Origin: Bradyrhizobium tropiciagri
Lineage (GTDB): Bacteria; Pseudomonadota; Alphaproteobacteria; Rhizobiales; Xanthobacteraceae
Length of the DNA: 64,000 nucleotides
Direction: 5' to 3'
Assembly: GCF_018130505.1 (NCBI RefSeq)
Contig: NZ_JAFCKH010000005.1
Coordinates: 248,001 to 312,000 of the forward strand
Below are positions 48,823 through 59,495 of this stretch, piece by piece. The notes beneath the pieces are model-generated. The model saw only the letters and a list, made by a program, of their open reading frames with translations, was not told where the DNA came from and did not search any database. Numbering within the stretch: the first letter of the stretch is position 1; every line of letters begins with the position of its first letter. Position numbers and translations under genes: made by a program.

Positions 48823-49415
48823 CGCTGCTGCATGGCGAGGGCAAGGGCATTTCGGCGTGGCACTGGTTCGCGATCGCGGCCGCGCTGCTCGCGCTGCAGG
48901 CCTCGCTGCTCTACATGATGGGCCGCCTGCCGATCTGCGCCTGCGGCTATGTCAAGCTCTGGCATGGCAGCGTGCAGAGCTCGGAGAATTCGCAGCACAT
49001 CGCCGACTGGTACACGTTCTCGCATGTGCTGCACGGCATGCTGTTCTACGGCCTGACGTTCCTCGCCCTGCCGCGGCTCGCCTGGCCCGGACGGCTGATC
49101 GCGGCGATGCTGATCGAGGGCGCCTGGGAGTTGGTCGAGAACTCCAATTTCATCATCGAGCGCTACCGCGCCGGCACCATCTCGCTGGATTATTACGGCG
49201 ACACCATCGTCAACTCGTTGTCGGACACGCTGGCGATGGTGCTGGGCTTCCTGCTGGCGCGCAAGTTGCCGGTCGCGGCAACGGTCGCGCTCGGCGTCCT
49301 GTTCGAAATTATGCTGTTGCTCCACATCCGCGACAATCTGACCCTGAACATCATCATGCTGATCCACCCGTTCGAGGCGATCAAACAATGGCAGGCCGGG
49401 CCGCCTATTCTCTAG
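48819..49415 (+). CDS. DUF2585 (UPF0314) membrane protein
   Basis: A 198-residue, five-segment membrane protein of the DUF2585/UPF0314 family. The segment between the first and second spans carries [20 protein letters not shown] and YTFSHVLHG, which are conserved in this family. [29 protein letters not shown] follows. The polar His/Ser/Asp residues near membrane edges suggest an enzyme or metal site, but the function is unknown. The ATG overlaps the GNAT stop as ATGA, and hslU follows 50 bp on. Confidence 0.9.
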   Translation: MTLLHGEGKGISAWHWFAIAAALLALQASLLYMMGRLPICACGYVKLWHGSVQSSENSQHIADWYTFSHVLHGMLFYGLTFLALPRLAWPGRLIAAMLIEGAWELVENSNFIIERYRAGTISLDYYGDTIVNSLSDTLAMVLGFLLARKLPVAATVALGVLFEIMLLLHIRDNLTLNIIMLIHPFEAIKQWQAGPPIL

Positions 49416-49465
49416 GCGCCAGGATGCCGCTTGCCGAGACCCGATTATCAACCTAGCTAGAGCCG

Positions 49466-50770
<1,305 letters not shown>

Positions 50771-50785
50771 CCACAGCAGCTAAAA

Positions 50786-50955
50786 TCGTCGTCCCTGCGA
50801 AAGCAGGGACCCATAACCACCGGCGGCAATCGTTGAAGAGAATGGCAGCCCCAGCCTTCGCCAAACGCAGGCCTGTGGTTATGGGTCCCGGCTCGCGTGG
50901 AGTTTATCATCGGGCGGCGCTTCGCGCCGACCCGATGGCTTGGCCGGGACGACGA
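50786..50955. repeat. Long palindromic repeat element, CGTCGTCCCT...GGGACGACGAT
   Basis: An imperfect inverted repeat of about 170 bp, with ends TCGTCGTCCCTGCGAAAGCA and CCGGGACGACGA and inner arms CCCATAACCAC and GTGGTTATGGGTCCCGG. The same family as 55977-56101, with an extra GC-rich hairpin inserted in the right arm. It lies between hslU and the membrane protein gene, whose ATG (50955) is at its last bases. Confidence 0.8.
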
Positions 50956-52085
50956 TGAAGTTGAATTTGGGACAGTGGCAAAACCCCTGGCGCTCGATGC
51001 TGGCCATCAATGCCGCCGTGCTGGTCGGGGTGTTCCTGCACAAGATCGCGCTGCCGCCCTACGTCCCCTACATCCATCTCCTTGTCGACTATCACTACGG
51101 CTTCACCAAGCGCGCGCTGATCGGCGCGATCGTGTCGCTGTTCACCGACAAGGTGCCGGTTTGGCTGGTGTTCGCGCTCGCCGGCACGATCTGGCTGGTG
51201 ACGCTCGGCCTGTTCATCAAGCTGTTCCGCCGCACCTTCGGCTTCGGCGAGGCGCAGCTCCCGCTGTTCGTGTTCATCGCGGGCTCGCCGTTCTTCCTGA
51301 AGAACTTCATGCACACGCTCGGCCATTTCGACATCTATGGCTGCGCGCTGACCATCGTGCTGCTGCTGATCCCGGCGCGCTCGATCGCCTATGTGCTGTT
51401 GGCTGCGCTGTTCTCGATCGTGCTGATCCTGATCCACCATATCTTCGTTTTGATGTACGTGCCGGCGATCGCCGCCATCGTGGTGCTGCGCTTCTATCTG
51501 GTGCAGGGTGTGACGCGGCAGAACGCTGCGATCGGGATCGCCTCGCTCGCTGCCGTCGGCTTCCTGTTCCTAACCGCGCAGTTCGCCGGCACCATCCCGG
51601 TGCCCTATGACGAATTCATCCGTCATCTGCAAAGCAGGATGGTCGATCCGTCGCGTACCGACCTGCTGCAGTTCGGCTACATCTGGTACCAGCCGCTGTC
51701 GAAGGAGATTGCCGACACCTGGGGCCGCATGCCCTCGAACATCCTCGGCATCCCGGTGTTCGCGCTGCTGATCTGGCTGCACACGCCGCTCTGGCAGTAT
51801 TTCGCGCGGCTGATCGGCGCGCTGGCGAGCGAGTTGCATCGCCGTATCGTGATCGCTTCGCTCATCATGATCAGCGCCGGTTATCTCATCATGTTCGCGA
51901 TCGTGTTCGACTATTCGCGCTGGATCTCGAACTGGGCGGTCTGCATGTTCCTGATGCTGCACGCCGTGAAGATGCTGCCGGCGTCGAAGGACGTGTCTCT
52001 GATCGCGCCGGACGATCGCAAGACGAACATCTTCGGATGGATCATCACGGTGATCCCGCGCGTCGGCATAGTCCGGCCGTTCTAG
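50955..52085 (+). CDS. Polytopic membrane protein of unknown function
   Basis: A 376-residue protein with eight or more hydrophobic segments (for example NAAVLVGVFLHKIALPPYV near the N-terminus, VLLAALFSIVLILIHHIFVLMYVPAI and MISAGYLIMFAIVFDYSRW). The intervening YHYGFTKRALIGAIVSLF and HTLGHFDIYGCALTIVLLL are typical of unannotated membrane proteins in rhizobia, possibly linked to glycan metabolism, but I cannot name a family. The ATG is provided by the end of a dispersed repeat. It is convergent with the Smr gene, the two stop codons sharing the bases CTAG. Confidence 0.75.
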   Translation: MKLNLGQWQNPWRSMLAINAAVLVGVFLHKIALPPYVPYIHLLVDYHYGFTKRALIGAIVSLFTDKVPVWLVFALAGTIWLVTLGLFIKLFRRTFGFGEAQLPLFVFIAGSPFFLKNFMHTLGHFDIYGCALTIVLLLIPARSIAYVLLAALFSIVLILIHHIFVLMYVPAIAAIVVLRFYLVQGVTRQNAAIGIASLAAVGFLFLTAQFAGTIPVPYDEFIRHLQSRMVDPSRTDLLQFGYIWYQPLSKEIADTWGRMPSNILGIPVFALLIWLHTPLWQYFARLIGALASELHRRIVIASLIMISAGYLIMFAIVFDYSRWISNWAVCMFLMLHAVKMLPASKDVSLIAPDDRKTNIFGWIITVIPRVGIVRPF

Positions 52086-52672
52086 CGCGCCCGCCGCACC
52101 CGCACATAGAGCGCGCCCTCGCCGCCGTGGCCGATATGGGCTTCCTCGAAGCCGACCACCAGCGCGCGGAATTCCGGCAGGCTGAGCCATTCCGGCACCT
52201 GCCGCCGCAACACGCCGCGCTCGGCATCCTGGCCGCCGACCTTGCCCTTGCCGGTGATCACGAGCACGAAGGTGAGCCCGTCGTGATGCGCGCGCTGCAG
52301 GAAGCCGAACAGCACGCGATGCGCGCGCATCCGGGTCATGCCGTGCAGATCGAGCCGCGCATCGATCTCCTGCCTGCCGCGCGACAATTTCGAGCGCTCG
52401 CGCCGGCCGATCGGCGCCAGCGGCGGCATGGGTGGACGCGGTGCCGGCGCAGCCTTCACGGGCGCCGCCGGCTTGACCGGAATCGGCTTTGCCGCGACCG
52501 GATGGGTCGCTGGATCAGACACCACCGCATGGGCCTTCGCGGCAGCCGCCTTCTTGCGCAGCGGCTTGACGTGCCTCGCCACGCTCTCCCACAGCGCGCG
52601 CTCCTCCTCGCTCAGCGCACGCTTGCGCCGCGAGGGAGCGGAGAGATCGGGGATCGGCGCGGGACGTTTCAT
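52082..52672 (-). CDS. Smr/MutS2 domain protein
   Basis: A 196-residue protein. The first 90 residues are a low-complexity Lys/Ala/Pro-rich linker. The C-terminal Smr domain has the core IDARLDLHGMTRMRAHRVLFGF (DLHG motif) and VLVITGKGKVGGQDAERGVLRRQVPEWL with the GKG turn. Small MutS-related domains bind or nick DNA or RNA. The function of the standalone alphaproteobacterial form is not established. It is immediately downstream of mltA and ends convergent with the membrane protein gene. Confidence 0.9.
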   Translation of the reverse strand: MKRPAPIPDLSAPSRRKRALSEEERALWESVARHVKPLRKKAAAAKAHAVVSDPATHPVAAKPIPVKPAAPVKAAPAPRPPMPPLAPIGRRERSKLSRGRQEIDARLDLHGMTRMRAHRVLFGFLQRAHHDGLTFVLVITGKGKVGGQDAERGVLRRQVPEWLSLPEFRALVVGFEEAHIGHGGEGALYVRVRRAR

Positions 52673-52674
52673 CG

Positions 52675-54375
52675 CTAATAGTGACGGTGGCGTCGGTAGC
52701 GTCGCTTCTTGGCTGGCTGCGGAATGTCGGGCCGGGCGGCCGGCAACGGCACCGGTTCTGCCACAGGCGCGGCCTGCGCGACAGGGGTCGTCGCTGCCGG
52801 CGCCGGCGGCGAAGCGGGCGCGGCATCCTTCGCATCGGCCTGCCCCTTGGCCGCAGGAGTGGCGGTGCTCTTGGCCGGAGCCTTGGTGCTGTCCTTGGTA
52901 CTTTCCTTGGCACTTTCCTTGGCGCCGTCCTTGACCACGTCCTTCGCCGTGCTCCTGGCGACCGTACCGACGGGCACATCGGCCGGAGCGGCCGCCGGCG
53001 TGTCCTTCGGCGGCGGGGTCGTCTGCGGAAACTCCTTCGCGATCCTGGCCGAGGGCCGCGCGTCGGGGACCGGCAGCCTGCGGCCGCGGGCAACGGGATC
53101 GAGGCCCTTCGGCACCAGCATGACGAACTGCATGTTGTGCCGCAGCCGGCCCGACACCTTCCCGGCATCCGCCCCGGCACCGAAATAGAGATCGGCGCGC
53201 GCCGGGCCGACGATCGCCGACCCGGTGTCCTGCGCGATCATCAGCCGGTGGAACGGCGTCTTCGATACTTCGGATTCGATCGGCAAGTCGCCGGAGATGA
53301 AGAACGGCGTGCCGTAGACATGCAGTGCCTTGTCGACGGCGATCGAGCGGCCCGCCGTCAGCGGCACGCCCTGGGCGCCGACCGCCTCGTCCTTGTCCGA
53401 CAGCGACACCGCGCGGAAGAAAACGTAGGCGCGGTTCTGCCGCCGCAACTCGTTGGCGCCGTCGGGGTTGTGCTCCATCCACTCCCTGATCTTCTGCATC
53501 GACATCTGATCCCTCGGGATGATGCCGCGGTCGATCAGGATGCGTCCGACCGCCGTGTAGGGGTAACCATTATGCGCGTCGTAATTGATGCGCAGCGTGG
53601 TGCCGTCGTCGAACTTGATCCGGGCCGAGCCTTGGATCTGCGCGAACAAAAGATCGGTCTGGCTCTTCAGCCACGCGAGCTCCAGCCCGCGCCCGGCGAT
53701 AGCGCCGTCCTCGATCTGGGCACGGTCGTAATAGGGCACCAGCTTGCGGCGGCCGATCTTGCGGTACACCGGCCCGCTGTTGGGCAGGCCGACCGAGCTC
53801 TGGGTCTTGCCGCGCACGAACAGGTTCGACGGGCGGCGATAGACCGGGACGTTGTAGACGTCGGTCCGCGTTCGCGAGCCGTCGAGCACCGGCTCGTAAT
53901 AGCCGGTGACGAAGCCGGCATCCTCGCCGAGCCGCGAGATCCGCAACGGCACGAAATTCTGCTCGAAGAAATCCTTCGCTTTGCCGGCATTGGCGAGATC
54001 GAGCCCCTTGGCGATCCGGCAGGGATCGCGCAGCGAGCCTCCGAGCGCCTTCGCGTCCGGCGGCAGGCCGCGCTGGGCCGCGATCGGCTTGCAGCTGGTG
54101 CGGAAAGCCTTGTAGGCCGCGAGCTGGTCGTCGTCGTTCCAGCCGGGCACATTGGGCCAGCTCAGCGGCTCATACTGGCTGCCGCTGACCTGCAGCGGCA
54201 ATTCCAGGTTGGGATAGGGGATCGGGTGGGAATGTTCGTGCCGCGGCGGGGGATGCCGGCTGGTCCGGTAGCGTGCGGCAATCGCGGCCGTGGAACACAG
54301 AACGGCGAGCGCGCAACACGCGACTGCGAGGCGCCCGTAGCTGAGATGTTTAGTGAGCGCTTCCAGTGCCAACCA
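52675..54375 (-). CDS. mltA: Membrane-bound lytic murein transglycosylase A with a long C-terminal tail
   Basis: About 566 residues. After an export segment (LAVACCALAVLCSTAAIAA) comes a MltA domain (PLRISRLGEDAGFVTGYYEPVL, then GSRTRTDVYNVPVYRRP). A 3D domain follows with the catalytic Asp in MIAQDTGSAIVGPARADLYFG. It cleaves peptidoglycan glycan strands. The last 125 residues are Ala/Lys/Thr/Pro-rich with repeating KESTKDSTKAPAKST units and end in RRYRRHRHY, which is not part of the catalytic fold. TTG 54375 has GGAAG at a good spacing, and ATG 54402 without a site is the alternative. The start overlaps the tim44 gene. Confidence 0.88.
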   Translation of the reverse strand, partial: WLALEALTKHLSYGRLAVACCALAVLCSTAAIAARYRTSRHPPPRHEHSHPIPYPNLELPLQVSGSQYEPLSWPNVPGWNDDDQLAAYKAFRTSCKPIAAQRGLPPDAKALGGSLRDPCRIAKGLDLANAGKAKDFFEQNFVPLRISRLGEDAGFVTGYYEPVLDGSRTRTDVYNVPVYRRPSNLFVRGKTQSSVGLPNSGPVYRKIGRRKLVPYYDRAQIEDGAIAGRGLELAWLKSQTDLLFAQIQGSARIKFDDGTTLRINYDAHNGYPYTAVGRILIDRGIIPRDQMSMQKIREWMEHNPDGANELRRQNRAYVFFRAVSLSDKDEAVGAQGVPLTAGRSIAVDKALHVYGTPFFISGDLPIESEVSKTPFHRLMIAQDTGSAIVGPARADLYFGAGADAGKVSGRLRHNMQFVMLVPKGLDPVARGRRLPVPDARPSARIAKEFPQTTPPPKDTPAAAPADVPVGTVARSTAKDVVKDGAKESAKESTKDSTKAPAKSTATPAAKGQADAKDAAPASPPAPAATTPVAQAAPVAEPVPLPAARPDIPQPAKKRRYRRHRHY

Positions 54376-55054
54376 GCTTCCAGTTCGGATCGCGGGAAGT
54401 CGCATCGCGGGCGAAGGTCCAGACGTCGGTGATGTCGGCAACCTTGTCCGGGCTGCCGTCGACAATCGTGCCCGCCTTGTCGCGGGTCACCGAGATCATC
54501 TGCGACACGAAGCGGACGGTGAGTTGCGCCGTCCGGTCGCGCGTCTCCGCACTCACGATCTCGGCCTTGTCGATCGACACGAACCGGGTCTCGGTCTTCT
54601 GCTCGTGCTTCTCGCGATCCTTGATTGCGGCCTCGAAGCTTTCATAGACGTCGGACGACAACAGATCCTTAAGCGCGCGGCGGTCGCCATTGGCGAAGGC
54701 CAGCACGATCATCTCGTAGGCCGAACGGGCGCCCGACAGGAAATGCCGCGGATCGAACGAGGAATCCTGCGCCACGATCGCGTCGAGCCCCTGGGCCAGC
54801 GGCGTGCCGGACTCGGCGATGCCCTTCCAGCGGTCGGTCGGCTCGGCCGGCTCGGCGCTCGGCGGCATCGGGGGCTGGTCGATCACGGACCCCGGCATCG
54901 GGACGACGTTGTTGTCCTGGCCACGCTGCACGACGTTGGGGGCGGCGCGATCATAGGGCGGCCGCTCGCTTCCCGTGCGCTGTCCGAGCACGCTGCGCAG
55001 CCGCAGGAAGATGAACACGGCCAGCGCCAGGAAGATGATGGTATAGATATCCAC
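54350..55054 (-). CDS. Tim44/TimA-like domain protein
   Basis: About 234 residues from GTG 55054. A single N-terminal membrane segment (IYTIIFLALAVFIFLRLRSVLG) anchors the protein, followed by a Pro-rich linker and a Tim44-type C-terminal domain (SFDPRHFLSGARSAYEMIVLAF, then RRALKDLLSSDVYESFEAAI). In mitochondria Tim44 tethers the import motor. The bacterial homologues' role is not settled. It sits next to secB, divergently, and overlaps mltA. Confidence 0.85.
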   Translation of the reverse strand: MDIYTIIFLALAVFIFLRLRSVLGQRTGSERPPYDRAAPNVVQRGQDNNVVPMPGSVIDQPPMPPSAEPAEPTDRWKGIAESGTPLAQGLDAIVAQDSSFDPRHFLSGARSAYEMIVLAFANGDRRALKDLLSSDVYESFEAAIKDREKHEQKTETRFVSIDKAEIVSAETRDRTAQLTVRFVSQMISVTRDKAGTIVDGSPDKVADITDVWTFARDATSRDPNWKLVGTGSAH

Positions 55055-55477
55055 GTCGATTTCGCTTTCTGGTCTCTGCCGGCAACGGGCCGGCCGTCCA
55101 AGCGTTCCCCGGTCGGGAACGGCAGAGATTACATCACCGATTGAGTCCGCAGCATGTAGGCACGAAACTAAGCCCGGCCAATGGCGCTTTTTGGCACGGG
55201 CAAGTGTAGCGCGTTTTACCGGCGGGGGGAAACCGTTCCTTTTCGGGAAATCGCGCATCTTCAATCATTTAGGGCGCCGTTAACGGATCGGGCAGCGCGC
55301 TTTTGCGGCCCCCGCGAGCAACAATCGGGCGGACCTGCCGCCGCATCGGCCGGCTCGTCGTCCTTGTCGACCGCGCCGGGCCTATGATAGCCACTCGCGC
55401 GGCATCGGGATTTTCAACTCACTCAACGCGTGCCGTCGGACATCGTGTCCATCGAGCGCCGCTTCAGGAGACATTTC
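55055..55477. other. 423-bp divergent promoter region of tim44-like gene and secB
   Basis: No credible protein-coding frame was seen. It holds the promoters of both flanking genes and a secB ribosome binding site CAGGAGACATTTC. No recognisable regulatory palindrome or repeat was found. Confidence 0.6.
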
Positions 55478-55966
55478 ATGACCAACGGCAACGGCGCACC
55501 TGTCGAACAGGCCCCTCCCCAGCTCAACGTGCTGGCGCAGTACACCAAGGACCTGTCGTTCGAGAACCCGAACGCTCCGGCCTCGCTCGGCCCCCAGCAG
55601 CAGCAGCCGGCGATCAACATCCAGATCAACGTCTCGGCCAACAACCTGTCGGAGCACGAGTACGAGGTGATCCTGTCGATCGAGGGCAAGGCCGAGGGCG
55701 CCGGCAAGGTGATGTTCAGCTTCGACCTGGCCTATGCCGGCGTGTTCCGGGTAGTGAATGTTCCGAAGGAGAACCTGCACCCGCTGGTCATGATCGAATG
55801 CCCGCGCCTGCTGTTCCCGTTCGCGCGTGAAATTGTCGCAACCGCGGTGCGCGACGGCGGCTTCCCGCCCTTGATGCTCGATCCGGTCGATTTCGTCGGC
55901 CTCTACCGCCAGAACATGGAACGGCAGGCCGCCGCCCAGGCCGCTTCGGGCGTCAAGCCGAGCTGA
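55478..55966 (+). CDS. secB: Protein-export chaperone SecB
   Basis: A 162-residue tetrameric chaperone that keeps preproteins unfolded and hands them to SecA. The core [27 protein letters not shown] and [41 protein letters not shown] is the SecB signature, ending in [18 protein letters not shown] 55478 follows CAGGAG. The frame is open upstream, to 55430. It is divergent from tim44-mltA. Confidence 0.96.
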   Translation: MTNGNGAPVEQAPPQLNVLAQYTKDLSFENPNAPASLGPQQQQPAINIQINVSANNLSEHEYEVILSIEGKAEGAGKVMFSFDLAYAGVFRVVNVPKENLHPLVMIECPRLLFPFAREIVATAVRDGGFPPLMLDPVDFVGLYRQNMERQAAAQAASGVKPS

Positions 55967-55976
55967 TTGTCTCAAC

Positions 55977-56101
55977 GCGTCGTCCCGGCGAAGGCCGGGA
56001 CCCATACCCACCGAAGGTTATGGTTGCGTGACGCTGGGGCCACAGCGTTCTTCAACAATCGACCCCTGTGGTTATGGGTCCCGGCCTTCGCCGGGACGAC
56101 A
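55977..56101. repeat. Long palindromic repeat element, GTCGTCCCGG...CCGGGACGACA
   Basis: A roughly 125-bp inverted repeat with arms CGTCCCGGCGAAGGCCGGGACCCAT and ATGGGTCCCGGCCTTCGCCGGGACGA. It lies between the convergent secB and dnaQ genes. The 12-bp tips are the same hairpin as at 15439, and a rearranged copy is at 50786. Confidence 0.85.
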
Positions 56102-56154
56102 CCGAATGTTTGGTGCTTAGCTAGCAATACACAGGATATCAGGTCGGTCCTGAA

Positions 56155-56877
56155 TCAAGCCGCCGGCGCTGCGGCCGGGGCGGGCGGCGGCAGATAATCG
56201 TTCCAGAGCGGCTTGTCGCCCAGGGTAGCGACGAAGGCCCGGTGGGTCTCGCGATCGGCCTCGCTGACGCGCGGCAGCAGCGCTATCTCTCGCTGGCGCC
56301 GCGGCGTGTCGCCATAGCTGCCGGAGCGGGCGTCCGATGCCTCCGACGCCAGGATGAGCTGCGACTGCCGGGCGCCGATCAGGTCGATATAGACCTCGGC
56401 CAACAGCTCGGCGTCGAGCAGCGCGCCGTGCTTGGTGCGGCGGGAATTGTCGATCGCATAGCGCGAGCAGAGATCGTCGAGCCGGTTCGAGACGCCGGGA
56501 TGCTTGCGGCGTGCCAGCAGCAGCGTGTCGACCAGGCGGTCCTTCGGGATCGCCCGCCGCTTGATGCGGTCGAGCTCGGCATTGATGAAGCTGATGTCGA
56601 ACGAGGCGTTGTGGATCACCAGCGGCGTATCGCCGATGAACGCGAGGAAATCGTCGACCACCTCGGTGAACAGCGGCTTGCTGGCCAGGAACTCGGTCGA
56701 CAGCCCGTGCACGGCGAACGCCTCCGCCGGCATGTCGCGTTCGGGATTGATGTAGACGTGGTAGGTCTGCCCGGTCGGCATGCGGTTGAAGATCTCGACG
56801 CAGCCGATCTCGACCAGCCGGTCGCCGCGCAGCGGATCGAGGCCAGTGGTTTCGGTATCGAGAACGATTTCACGCAT
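56155..56877 (-). CDS. dnaQ: DNA polymerase III subunit epsilon
   Basis: A 240-residue proofreading 3'-5' exonuclease. The DEDDh motifs are all present: Exo I in VLDTETTGLDP, Exo II in HNASFDISF and Exo III in HGALLDAELLAEVY. ATG 56877 is preferred because the reading frame continues upstream without similarity. A Pro/Ala-rich C-terminus ends the protein. It is the last gene of the ppsR-maf-coaE-dnaQ series. Confidence 0.96.
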   Translation of the reverse strand: MREIVLDTETTGLDPLRGDRLVEIGCVEIFNRMPTGQTYHVYINPERDMPAEAFAVHGLSTEFLASKPLFTEVVDDFLAFIGDTPLVIHNASFDISFINAELDRIKRRAIPKDRLVDTLLLARRKHPGVSNRLDDLCSRYAIDNSRRTKHGALLDAELLAEVYIDLIGARQSQLILASEASDARSGSYGDTPRRQREIALLPRVSEADRETHRAFVATLGDKPLWNDYLPPPAPAAAPAA

Positions 56878-56908
56878 GAGGCTGAGGCAATCCGAATAGC
56901 GGAGCGAA

Positions 56909-57508
56909 TCAGGCGCGCCGCTTCGGCATCTTAACAACCTCGGCCAGAATGTCGCGGATGCGTGCCCGCACCGGATCAAGTCCGTGCGAGGTATCCACTA
57001 TGAAATCCGCGCGCTTGCGCTTCTCGGCATCCGGCATCTGCTTGGCGATGATGGCGTCGAGCTTGGCGGCATCCATGGTGCCGCGGGCCAGCACGCGCTC
57101 ACGCTGCAGTTCCGGCGAGGTGGTGACGACGACGACCGCATCGACGCGCTTCTCGCCGCCGGTCTCGAACAGCAGCGGAATATCGAGCACGACGACCGGC
57201 GCGCCGGCCGCCTCCGCATCTGCAAAGAATTTCTGGCGCGACGCACCGAGCATCGGATGCACGATTCCCTCGAGCTGCTTCATCGCCGCGGCGTCCTGCA
57301 CCACGCGCGCCGACAGCCTTGCGCGATCGACCTTGCCGCGGACCGTCGTGCCGGGAAACGCGGCCTCGATCGCCGGCGCCGCTTCGCCTTCGTACAGGCG
57401 ATGCACTTCGGCATCGGCGTCGTAGAGCGGCACGCCCGCTTCCACGAACAGCTTTGCGGTGGTGGATTTCCCCATCCCGATCGAGCCGGTCAGTCCAAGG
57501 ATCAACAT
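56909..57508 (-). CDS. coaE: Dephospho-CoA kinase
   Basis: A 199-residue kinase, the last step of CoA synthesis. The P-loop is [37 protein letters not shown] and [34 protein letters not shown] are the other family motifs. ATG 57508 is preferred. The frame is open further upstream only through the dispersed palindrome at 57543, which is clearly not coding. It follows maf by 87 bp. Confidence 0.95.
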   Translation of the reverse strand: MLILGLTGSIGMGKSTTAKLFVEAGVPLYDADAEVHRLYEGEAAPAIEAAFPGTTVRGKVDRARLSARVVQDAAAMKQLEGIVHPMLGASRQKFFADAEAAGAPVVVLDIPLLFETGGEKRVDAVVVVTTSPELQRERVLARGTMDAAKLDAIIAKQMPDAEKRKRADFIVDTSHGLDPVRARIRDILAEVVKMPKRRA

Positions 57509-57542
57509 CGGGTCAGCATCTCTCCGTCGCATGTTTTTTGTT

Positions 57543-57591
57543 GAGCATGATCTTTTCGGAAAACCGCTTCGCACTTGTCCGGATCATGCTC
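57543..57591. repeat. Dispersed AGCATGAT...CATGCTC palindrome, copy 4
   Basis: GAGCATGATCTTTTCGGA and CCGGATCATGCTC flank the core AAACCGCTTCGCACTTG. It lies between coaE and maf. Confidence 0.85.
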
Positions 57592-57595
57592 GGCC

Positions 57596-58204
57596 TCACA
57601 CCACGAGCAAATTCTCGCGGCGCAGGAACGCGAGCAGCGACAATAGCGGCAGGCCGAGAATGGTGAAATGGTCGCCTTCGATGCGCTCGAACAGATGCAC
57701 GCCGAGGCCTTCGAGCTGATAGGCGCCGACGCTGGTCGTCACCGCCGTACCGGCCTGGTCGAGATAGGCCGCGATCTCGCCGTCACCGAGCCGCCGCATC
57801 GTCATGCGCGCGATGCTCACATCGGAGAACAGCACCTGCCCGTCGCGCGCGACCGACACGGCCGAATGCAGTTCGTGGGTCTGGCCGGCGAGCAGCCGAA
57901 GTTGCTCGGCGGCCTGGGCGCGCCCGGCCGGCTTGCTGAACATCCGCTGGCCCAGTGCCAGCGTCTGGTCGGCGCCGATGATATATTGGGCCGGTCGCTG
58001 GCCGGACACGAACAGCGCTTTCTCGCGCGCCAGCAGCGCTGCAATGTCGCCGGGCGTCGACAGGCCGGAATCCCGCTGGACGGCGCGTTCGTCGATATCG
58101 GCCGGCAACGCCTCGAATGCCAGGCCGGCATTCTCCAGCAGCATTTTCCGCGCACGGCTTTGCGACGCCAGGATCAGCCGCAGGTCGCCGCGCCAGATGC
58201 TCAT
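57596..58204 (-). CDS. Maf family nucleotide pyrophosphatase
   Basis: A 202-residue member of the Maf fold, which hydrolyses certain modified or canonical NTPs. LILASQSRARKMLLENAG (residues 11-28), ADIDERA, GADQTLAL and the C-terminal YQLEGLGVHLFERIEGDHFTILGLPL match the family. Overexpression of related proteins inhibits septation, and a housekeeping role is likely. It follows ppsR by 3 bp. Confidence 0.93.
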   Translation of the reverse strand: MSIWRGDLRLILASQSRARKMLLENAGLAFEALPADIDERAVQRDSGLSTPGDIAALLAREKALFVSGQRPAQYIIGADQTLALGQRMFSKPAGRAQAAEQLRLLAGQTHELHSAVSVARDGQVLFSDVSIARMTMRRLGDGEIAAYLDQAGTAVTTSVGAYQLEGLGVHLFERIEGDHFTILGLPLLSLLAFLRRENLLVV

Positions 58205-58207
58205 CGC

Positions 58208-59050
58208 CTACAGCTCTTCCGACGGCCGCGCACGCTGGCGGTCGTTGTAGAGCTTCATCACCGCGGCCGCCGTCTCCTCGATTGAACGCCGTGTCACGTC
58301 GAGCAGCGCCCAGTTGAATTTCGCGCTGAGGCGGCGGGCAAAGGCGACCTCGTCGGCCACCGCCTGCTTGTCGATGTAAGTTTCATTGTCGCGGTCACCC
58401 ATGGTGAGCAACCGGTTTTGCCGAACCTGGATCAGCCGCTCCGGCGTCGCATGCAGGCTCACGACCAGCGGCTTCTTCAGGGTCTCGAGCTGGTGCGGCA
58501 GCGGAATGCCCGGCACCAGCGGCACGTTCGCGGTGCGGATGCCGCGATTGGCGAGATAGATCGAGGTCGGCGTCTTCGACGTCCGCGACACGCCGACCAG
58601 CACGACATCGGCCTCCTCGAGACCATCCACGTGCTGGCCGTCGTCATGCATCATGGTGAAGTTCAGCGCATCGATGCGGGCGAAATATTCCGCGTTGAGC
58701 ACGTGCTGCGCGCCGACGCGGCCGGTGGTGGCGGCACCCAGATACGCTTCGAATAGTTGCATCACCGGGCCGATGATCGACAGGCTCGGAACGTTGATCT
58801 CGCGGCACTTGGCTTCAAGCCGGCCGACGAGATCCTTCTCGAGCAGCGTGAACAGCACGATGCCAGGCGATTCCTCGATCTCGTCGAGCACGCGATCGAG
58901 CTGCTTCTGGCTGCGCACCAACGGATAGACGTGCTCGACCGCGGTGACGTTGGCGTATTGCGCGGCGACCGCGCGCGCCACGGTGATCAGCGTCTCGCCG
59001 GTCGAGTCCGACACCAGATGCAGATGGAAATAATTGGAGGTCGTCGGCAC
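58208..59050 (-). CDS. ppsR: Pyruvate, phosphate dikinase regulatory protein (DUF299)
   Basis: A 280-residue bifunctional kinase/phosphorylase. The P-loop [18 protein letters not shown] is diagnostic. [19 protein letters not shown] lies at the N-terminus. DUF299 proteins regulate PPDK or phosphoenolpyruvate synthase. The gene is the ortholog of RP001, which borders oriC in Rickettsia and Caulobacter. It is divergent from hemJ across the candidate origin. Confidence 0.93.
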   Translation of the reverse strand: MPTTSNYFHLHLVSDSTGETLITVARAVAAQYANVTAVEHVYPLVRSQKQLDRVLDEIEESPGIVLFTLLEKDLVGRLEAKCREINVPSLSIIGPVMQLFEAYLGAATTGRVGAQHVLNAEYFARIDALNFTMMHDDGQHVDGLEEADVVLVGVSRTSKTPTSIYLANRGIRTANVPLVPGIPLPHQLETLKKPLVVSLHATPERLIQVRQNRLLTMGDRDNETYIDKQAVADEVAFARRLSAKFNWALLDVTRRSIEETAAAVMKLYNDRQRARPSEEL

Positions 59051-59495
59051 CAGAACCCCTGTCTATCCTGTGAATCCCTGTGGAGGTCGAGGACGAAAAT
59101 CCGGGGCCGCCGGCCGGCCGCTGGATATCTCATCCCTTTCTTCACAGCACCTCGCAAAAGGATAAGTCGAGGTCATGGCCCCGATGATAGTGGGTCACTG
59201 TGGATTTGTCTCTTCATAAGCTGGCCACAGAGCCGTGCAAGCAATTGAGCCGGACAACGGATTCCCGATGCCTATGCCAGCGCGGCGATATGTTGAGGGA
59301 TGTGAACAAGCTTGCGAGAACGGCTGGATCGCCTTGCATGAGTCAAATCCACCGCCATTCAGACTCAAACCTTAGAATCTAAAATTAATAGGTTTAGGAA
59401 AACCGAGCTTGCGGATATGTATCGGTCCCTCGCTTGCAAAGCTCAGCTCGCAACGCTGAGACCCCGCCGAGCTGTTCCCTGGAAGGCCCCCCGCG
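59051..59495. other. Candidate chromosomal replication origin (oriC)
   Basis: A 445-bp gap between the divergent ppsR and hemJ genes, with no coding frame. DnaA-box-like 9-mers (consensus TTATNCACA or its complement): TTCTTCACA at 59138 (8/9), TGTGAACAA at 59301 (8/9), TGTGGATTT at 59199 (7/9) and TGTGAATCC at 59069 (7/9). An AT-rich 29-bp palindrome-like block (AAACCT...AGGTTT, 59367-59395) could be the unwinding element. The neighbour ppsR is the ortholog of RP001, which borders oriC in Caulobacter and Rickettsia. Flanking genes diverge from this gap. Confidence 0.6.
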
